18,594 nt of DNA from Melioribacteraceae bacterium (GTDB lineage Bacteria > Bacteroidota > Ignavibacteria > Ignavibacteriales > Melioribacteraceae). The notes under the pieces were generated by a model. That model saw only the letters and a list, made by a program, of their open reading frames with translations. It was not told where the DNA came from and made no database searches. Shown here piece by piece: positions 14,159 through 18,594 of this stretch. Made by a program: the position numbers and the translations under genes. Location of the stretch: contig JALSTL010000041.1 in NCBI GenBank assembly GCA_026983755.1, forward strand, positions 1-18,594, given 5' to 3'. Numbering within the stretch: the first letter of the stretch is position 1; every line of letters starts with the position of its first letter.

Positions 14159-17050
14159 TTAGTTTTTGCTATCCATTCTCCAAATTAGTCCTATATTTGC
14201 CGATTGCCCATAATAATTTTGTGTTCTCGGTTTTCCTGCATAAAAATGAGTTTTTTCTATAGAACCGGTTAAGTTTGCAAAATTTGCATAAAGTTGTAAA
14301 CCAAACCAGGGTAGTTTTTGTTTAATTCGTAAGTCCCAAAGCATTAGTGCATCGGAATAGGAGCGGTATTCCTTCCAAAAATTTCCACTACTAAATACAT
14401 CCGATTGGTAATTCATTGAAAGACGAGTACTAAAATCCTTATAATCATACCCAAGAGATATATTAATTATATCTTTTGGCTGACCTATTAATCTATCTTT
14501 GAAACTTTCGTCAACTACTGTTTCTATTGGGTTCCAAGGTGTTCCACTTCTTTCAATTCTAAATCTTGGATATGTTGTTTCGGAAAATATTTTTGTATAG
14601 TTAATGTTTAATACAAATCCTTTTAAAAATGAAGGTAAATACCAAAAGTTTGTTTGCCAATCAATTTCAATTCCTTTGGTAATTGATACCGATTCATTAT
14701 TTTCTTGTGTTGAATATTTAAATCCGGCATACGTTGAATCCAAATTGTATTCATCCGGATTTAAAAGAATTCTATTACCTCTTGAAAATATTTTATCTTG
14801 AATATTTTTCCAAAATCCGCCAATTGTAAGAAGTCCTAAATAATTATCACTAAATGATAAATACATATCATAGCTTTCGGCTAATTCAGGCCTTAGATGA
14901 GGATTCCTCATTGAAATGTAGTTATCGGAAAAATACATATTTGGAAGAATATCTGTAAAATTAGGACGTGCTAATGTTTTTGTATAAGCAAGCCTTATTT
15001 GTAACCAATCTAACGGTTCATATTTCAAATGAATCATCGGAAGCCAAAAATCATTGTTTCTAACGGAAGTAGTATCTTTTCCTTTAAAACCTAATTCAAC
15101 CAAACCTCTGGCACTACCATATACTCCATTATATGAAGTGGTTTTATGTTCATATCTAATTCCCGGAATAAATGTTAATTTTTTCGTAATGTTAAGCTCG
15201 GTCATTATATAACCTGCTCCCAATCTCTCTATTCCCGAATAATCACCGATTTTTGATGAAAAATAGTAATATCTATATCCATCAACATCTTTATTATCTT
15301 TATTTACATCTTCCAATACATTTATTATTCTGTGTAATTGCTCTATATTTGCAACAGGACCCAAATTGAATTCACCATTGATAAAATCGCCATGTGAAAA
15401 ATCTTTATCAAAAAACAAAGGATAAGGAAAAAATGTTGTGCCTTGTGGCAAGTTATTAAATTCCGAAATCTTATCAATTAGAGCATTAGTAAAAATTGCG
15501 CTTGAATATCTGATATCGGAATAATACTTTTCCCTATCATAGCTGCGTTCGTTATAAAGAAATTTTCCTCCGAACTTAATTTTACCGGTTATTTGCTTTG
15601 AAATATTATAATCAGTTTCAAAATCCACTTTGCCCATTAACTGTCTTCCGCTATTTTCGCTTGAAGTTACATTAGCATTTTCCCAGCTAAATTTGTCAAA
15701 TTGATTTTTTGCATAACCGGGAACTTCTTCGGGGGACACCTCCGGATCGTAAGGGTTCATATCACTACCGTAAGAAAATTTAAAACCAATTCCTTTTGGG
15801 GTTTTACCGCCGGTATAAGTATGAGATAATTTTGCCGAAATCTTAAAAATTGAAAGATATTGTTCATACCCAATTACATTACTTAACATTAAACGTTCAT
15901 ATTTGGAATCCTCAACATTAAAATTGTGATTGGCAGTACCAAAATATTCACTATATACTTGAGAATTTGAAAAAGAACTACTAAGAAAATTCTTAAAATA
16001 TATTTTCCCATTGGGAAGTAAGTAATCTAGTGTTAAAGTAGCATCATAGCGTTTTCTATAACTAAAATTATTAACTAAATTTACAGAAGTTAAATTTAGC
16101 GGATTAACTATTGAATCTATTTGGCTTCTTTGAGTGTAGCCTGCTCCCATTCTATTACTACCCATATCTTTCCCATCGGTAATTATTTGAGCAAAAACAC
16201 CTAACTTATCATCAAAGAAACGGTTACTTACATTTGCAACAAAATTATATTCCGAAAATTCATCTCTTAATCCTCTGTAACCTCCTTCAGCTATAACTTC
16301 GGCTTTAAAACCTTTAGGAGCAGTTCTCATTATTAAATTTACCGAACCACCTACTTGGTCTCCGTCCATATCGGCTGTTGGAGATTTAATAACCTCAATA
16401 CCTTCAAGCGAATAAGAAGAAATGGAGCTCATAGATACAGTACGGTCGTTGCTACCAGTCGCAGATAGGGCAACACCATCTACCATAATTTTACTGTATT
16501 TGGGTTGAAGTCCTCTAATAATAACACCGTAACCTTCACCTCCGGAACGGGCAAGAGAGATACCGGGTAAACGTCCTACAGCCTCTGCAGCATTTGCATC
16601 GGGCAATTCTCTAATTTTATCTTTTGACACAACATTTTTAATTTCATTAGCACTTAGTTGATCGTTAATAGCAGCTAATTGTCCTTTTGCTTGTGCTGTT
16701 ACCAGAACTTCCTCACCCTCAACCGCTACCCAATTCAATTTTACAGTTATTTCCGTAACTCTATTAGATATTACCTTAACTTTTTTAGTTTTGTTTTTAT
16801 AACCTACATAAGAAACCTTTAGAGTATAATTGCCAGGTTTTACCGATGCAAGCACAAACTCGCCATCAATATTTGCAGCAGCACCAATTGATGTACCCTC
16901 TATTATAACATTTGCACCTATAAGTGCATCACCGTTATTTGCATCAACTACTTTCCCTTTAATTTTGCCATTTACTTGCCCAAAACTTAAATTATTAAGA
17001 ATTAGAGTAATTATCATAATGCTAATAAATATTTTACATTTCGATTTCAT
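14159..17050 (-). CDS. TonB-dependent outer-membrane receptor for oligosaccharide uptake
   Basis: Active-transport porin expected to import glycan fragments across the outer membrane using TonB energy. From the chosen ATG (963 residues) the order is: signal peptide (KCKIFISIMIITLILNN), a carboxypeptidase-regulatory-like beta domain (about residues 27-110, GKVVDANNGDALIGANVIIEG), a plug domain with LPDANAAEAVGRLPG, VIIRGLQPKYSKIMVDGV and IEVIKSPTADMDGDQVGG (about 135-245), then a long beta-barrel with the LAYTKTLARPNF segment. The plug motifs resemble the TonB-Xanth-Caul receptor group rather than classic SusC, and no SusD gene follows. It is the first gene of a probable operon: the next gene starts 37 bp after its stop. 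Upstream operator-like palindromes suggest control by a ROK regulator. The C-terminus (LIWRMDSKN) lacks the usual final Phe. Family call is secure; the transported sugar is unknown. Confidence 0.92.
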   Translation of the reverse strand: MKSKCKIFISIMIITLILNNLSFGQVNGKIKGKVVDANNGDALIGANVIIEGTSIGAAANIDGEFVLASVKPGNYTLKVSYVGYKNKTKKVKVISNRVTEITVKLNWVAVEGEEVLVTAQAKGQLAAINDQLSANEIKNVVSKDKIRELPDANAAEAVGRLPGISLARSGGEGYGVIIRGLQPKYSKIMVDGVALSATGSNDRTVSMSSISSYSLEGIEVIKSPTADMDGDQVGGSVNLIMRTAPKGFKAEVIAEGGYRGLRDEFSEYNFVANVSNRFFDDKLGVFAQIITDGKDMGSNRMGAGYTQRSQIDSIVNPLNLTSVNLVNNFSYRKRYDATLTLDYLLPNGKIYFKNFLSSSFSNSQVYSEYFGTANHNFNVEDSKYERLMLSNVIGYEQYLSIFKISAKLSHTYTGGKTPKGIGFKFSYGSDMNPYDPEVSPEEVPGYAKNQFDKFSWENANVTSSENSGRQLMGKVDFETDYNISKQITGKIKFGGKFLYNERSYDREKYYSDIRYSSAIFTNALIDKISEFNNLPQGTTFFPYPLFFDKDFSHGDFINGEFNLGPVANIEQLHRIINVLEDVNKDNKDVDGYRYYYFSSKIGDYSGIERLGAGYIMTELNITKKLTFIPGIRYEHKTTSYNGVYGSARGLVELGFKGKDTTSVRNNDFWLPMIHLKYEPLDWLQIRLAYTKTLARPNFTDILPNMYFSDNYISMRNPHLRPELAESYDMYLSFSDNYLGLLTIGGFWKNIQDKIFSRGNRILLNPDEYNLDSTYAGFKYSTQENNESVSITKGIEIDWQTNFWYLPSFLKGFVLNINYTKIFSETTYPRFRIERSGTPWNPIETVVDESFKDRLIGQPKDIINISLGYDYKDFSTRLSMNYQSDVFSSGNFWKEYRSYSDALMLWDLRIKQKLPWFGLQLYANFANLTGSIEKTHFYAGKPRTQNYYGQSANIGLIWRMDSKN

Positions 17051-17056
17051 CATGCT

Positions 17057-17060
17057 CTCC
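17057..17060 (-). promoter_or_regulatory. Ribosome binding site that decides the receptor start
   Basis: GGAG on the minus strand (CTCC on the plus strand) lies 6 nt before the ATG at 17050 and 3 nt before an ATG at 17053. The longest frame begins 10 codons upstream of 17050, but that start would place GGAG inside the coding region and would put a charged stretch before the signal peptide. Confidence 0.65.
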
Positions 17061-17367
17061 ACTAAATCCAATGATTTCAATTATTAAAACTATTCCAACT
17101 TGAAAGCTGAACTCATTCCTAATACATTAAGAGGAATGCCTATCAAATACCAATAAATTCTTTATTTTATTTTTGTAAATCTAAGTAACCGACAAAAAAG
17201 TATTCCTTGATAACTATTTCATTTTTATTTTAGGAATATTTTATATTGCAACTCCACATAATTTCTTATCTTTATCGATAATAGATTCATGAATAAGAGA
17301 TATTTTTTTCTACTCACATTCTGCATATTGATTATGTTTCTATTTTCCTCTTTAAATGAAACAATTG

Positions 17368-17388
17368 TTTTTATAGGTTTTACAAAAA
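17368..17388. promoter_or_regulatory. ROK-type operator site O1
   Basis: TTTTTATAG-GTT-TTACAAAAA, 19 of 21 bases identical to the ROK-locus site at 4904-4924. Bases 17368-17389 are the exact reverse complement of 17396-17417, with a 6-nt spacer (CATATA), so O1 and O2 face each other. Confidence 0.6.
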
Positions 17389-17396
17389 GCATATAC

Positions 17397-17417
17397 TTTT
17401 TGTAAAACCTATAAAAA
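17397..17417. promoter_or_regulatory. ROK-type operator site O2
   Basis: TTTTTGTAA-AAC-CTATAAAAA: one half matches the consensus exactly and the other has two changes. It is the equivalent of the site at 4904-4924 by position (62 bp from the perfect palindrome). With site O1 it also forms a longer perfect 22-bp inverted repeat. Confidence 0.6.
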
Positions 17418-17458
17418 GTATATAAAAGATAAAAAATTTTGAAACGAAGTACAAGCAC

Positions 17459-17479
17459 TTTTTGTAAGTTTTACAAAAA
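17459..17479. promoter_or_regulatory. ROK-type operator site O3
   Basis: Perfect 9-bp inverted repeat TTTTTGTAA-GTT-TTACAAAAA. It differs by one base in 21 from the site at 4966-4986 beside the ROK regulator gene. Its centre (17469) is 62 bp from the next site (centre 17407), the same spacing as at the ROK locus. AT-rich palindromes of this size are usual for ROK repressors. Binding by the ROK protein of this window is inference. Confidence 0.65.
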
Positions 17480-17497
17480 ATACTTCATCATGGTTTT

Positions 17498-17528
17498 GGT
17501 TGACTTATTTTCGTTATTTTAGTCAACC
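17498..17528 (-). terminator. Hairpin downstream of the GH28-like gene, possible terminator
   Basis: Perfect 8-bp inverted repeat GGTTGACT (17498-17505) / AGTCAACC (17521-17528) with a 15-nt loop, 70-100 nt beyond the stop at 17598. On the minus strand it is not followed by a T-run, so it is a weak candidate for an intrinsic terminator; it may only mark the 3' end of the message. Confidence 0.35.
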
Positions 17529-17597
17529 TATTTCAGGACTAGACAATCAGGTTAATAACTGGAAAATAAGAAAAAACAGAAAACATAAATCTACGGC

Positions 17598-18594
17598 CTA
17601 CTCAACTATTTCAATGATGTCGTCTTCATCACCATCCCAACCGAGTGGTTTTTCTATATCATATTCTTTTAACGATTTTCCAATTACAAATGATTTTGAA
17701 GAAATTGGATTTGCTAGTTGTGTATTTCCAATCTGCAGATTAGTAACATCTTCAACCATAATAGGCACACGAACATCGGGTTCTTTTGTTCCTAACATTA
17801 AATTGTTAACCGAAACTCCTTTTGCGTGACGAATAAAAAGCCCATAACTCGGTAAGTTTTCCCAAACGCTTGGTTGGGGATAACCCTTTTCATCTTCGGC
17901 AACATTTTTGTTAAAATCAGCTTTTGTTACGCCACCACTGGTAAAGAGTTGTATATTGCTTAACGAAATATTTTCTACAGGATTTCCAGGTATGCCAGTT
18001 ATTGACGAACCCCAACTGCCTGCACCATGTGCAACAACATTATTGATAGATATGTTTTGAACTTTGCCAACTTTAGGTTCTGGAATACCTGCAGTATATT
18101 TTCTTGCTCTATTTCCAAGTCGGATATAAATTGGTGCCATAGTTCCGTGAATTGTTAAATTATTTACAGAAATTCCCCCCATAGTTCCGCCGTCAACAAT
18201 CATCAACGATAAACCTGTAATTCCAATTCTGGGAGTTCCAAATATCGGTTCCTCTTTCGACTTTGAAGGTTTTACAACACAATTGGAAATTGAAATATTC
18301 TTGAACCCTCCGGAAGATTCAGTGCCTGCCTTAATTGCATTACAAAAACTACTTACAATACAATTTGTAATTACAATATCTTCGCAAGGTGCCGCACCTG
18401 TACTTTTTAATGTAATTCCATCATCATCAGAATCGATTATGCTGTTGGATAAAACAACTCGTCTGCATCCGTCAATATCAATGCCATCGTTATTACGATT
18501 ACTGTGATTGTAAACTGTAATATTATTAATTTTCAAATCTTCGCAATTTAAATAGTGTTGATTCCAAACCCCTGAGTTCCTGAGATGAATTCCC
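17598..18594 (-). CDS. GH28-like parallel beta-helix glycosidase (5' end outside window)
   Basis: The reading frame is open to the window edge (the frame continues as GIHLRNSGVWNQHYLNCEDL upstream of the TTG at 18536), so that TTG is not the start and the N-terminus is missing; the stop is at 17598. The visible ~331 residues carry GH28 (polygalacturonase-type) landmarks in order: a W..HYLNCEDLKINNI strand, NNDGIDIDGC, then DSDDDGITLKS, then CNAIKAGTESSGG. The NND and DDD motifs correspond to the family's catalytic aspartates. The family's GHG histidine motif is not seen: its place is taken by the NAIKAGTES loop. Repeated N-I-x-I-x-N-x-V strands indicate a right-handed beta-helix. Known role of the family: hydrolysis of galacturonan or rhamnogalacturonan links outside the cytoplasm. 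No T9SS domain is present at the C-terminus (ends DDIIEIVE). Exact substrate is unknown; the family call is firm, activity less so. Confidence 0.8.
   Translation of the reverse strand, partial: GIHLRNSGVWNQHYLNCEDLKINNITVYNHSNRNNDGIDIDGCRRVVLSNSIIDSDDDGITLKSTGAAPCEDIVITNCIVSSFCNAIKAGTESSGGFKNISISNCVVKPSKSKEEPIFGTPRIGITGLSLMIVDGGTMGGISVNNLTIHGTMAPIYIRLGNRARKYTAGIPEPKVGKVQNISINNVVAHGAGSWGSSITGIPGNPVENISLSNIQLFTSGGVTKADFNKNVAEDEKGYPQPSVWENLPSYGLFIRHAKGVSVNNLMLGTKEPDVRVPIMVEDVTNLQIGNTQLANPISSKSFVIGKSLKEYDIEKPLGWDGDEDDIIEIVE

Larger units (their letters stand above)
17051..17597. other. Intergenic regulatory region upstream of the receptor operon
   Basis: 547 bases without a credible gene. Besides the three operator sites it holds a lone half-site TTTTTGTAA at 17170-17178 and two inverted repeats with a shared ATTCCT/AGGAAT core: CATTCCT 17114-17120 with AGGAATG 17132-17138, and TATTCCT 17201-17207 with AGGAATA 17232-17238. 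A 77-codon open frame at 17225-17458 overlaps the operators, is very A/T-rich, lacks a ribosome site and has no recognisable domain, so it is not annotated. The operators lie about 320-430 bp from the receptor start codon, leaving room for a long untranslated leader. No convincing -35/-10 pair was identified here. Confidence 0.6.

Noticed and set aside
17170..17178. Extra TTTTTGTAA near the receptor start as a fourth operator
   Set aside because: The partner arm (TAAGTAACC) does not match, so it is at most a half-site.
17225..17458. 77-codon open frame on the minus strand upstream of the receptor
   Set aside because: It overlaps the operator cluster, has extreme A/T-rich codon use, no ribosome site at a proper distance and no recognisable domain.

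Overview
The window is low in G+C and looks like a chromosome segment from the Bacteroidota/Chlorobi group, most likely an Ignavibacteria (Melioribacter-like) organism. The main clue is the type IX secretion (T9SS) C-terminal sorting domain, with the signature (N/S)(Y/F)PNPFNPxxxI near its start and a KM(I/L/T)L(L/M)K end, on four secreted proteins. Every supportable gene lies on the minus strand, so transcription runs from high to low coordinates. I could do no database search; family names are recognised from motifs and order of domains.

Layout in the direction of transcription. (1) 18594-17598: 3' part of a GH28-like (polygalacturonase-type) parallel beta-helix protein, cut by the window edge. 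(2) 17597-17051: long intergenic region with three copies of a 21-bp palindromic operator. (3) 17050-9252: probable three-gene operon encoding a TonB-dependent outer-membrane receptor without a SusD partner, a T9SS-sorted parallel beta-helix protein, and a 1011-aa T9SS-sorted protein made of four carbohydrate-binding-type domains plus a LamG domain and no recognisable catalytic domain. A strong intrinsic terminator follows at 9164-9198. (4) 8850-5170: a T9SS-sorted DUF6259-like glycoside-hydrolase candidate and a secreted alpha/beta-hydrolase of the acetyl-xylan-esterase type. (5) 4844-1971: a ROK-family transcriptional regulator, then a small T9SS-sorted protein and a FISUMP-domain protein. 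(6) 1721-340: a decayed Gfo/Idh/MocA oxidoreductase with three frameshifts and no start codon. Short palindromic dispersed repeats sit in several gaps.

Taken together this is a polysaccharide utilisation locus, plausibly for a pectin-like or other acetylated plant glycan: surface enzymes and binding proteins exported by T9SS, a TonB receptor for uptake of fragments, a secreted esterase and a sugar-responsive regulator. The substrate is inference.

The most interesting signal is regulatory. The palindrome TTTTTGTAA-N3-TTACAAAAA occurs next to the ROK regulator gene (4864-4986) and 12.5 kb away, upstream of the TonB-receptor operon (17368-17479). At both places two copies are 62 bp apart centre to centre, and an 83-bp module aligns without gaps (66 of 83 identical by hand count). 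This makes it the likely autoregulatory operator of the ROK protein and ties that regulator to the receptor operon.
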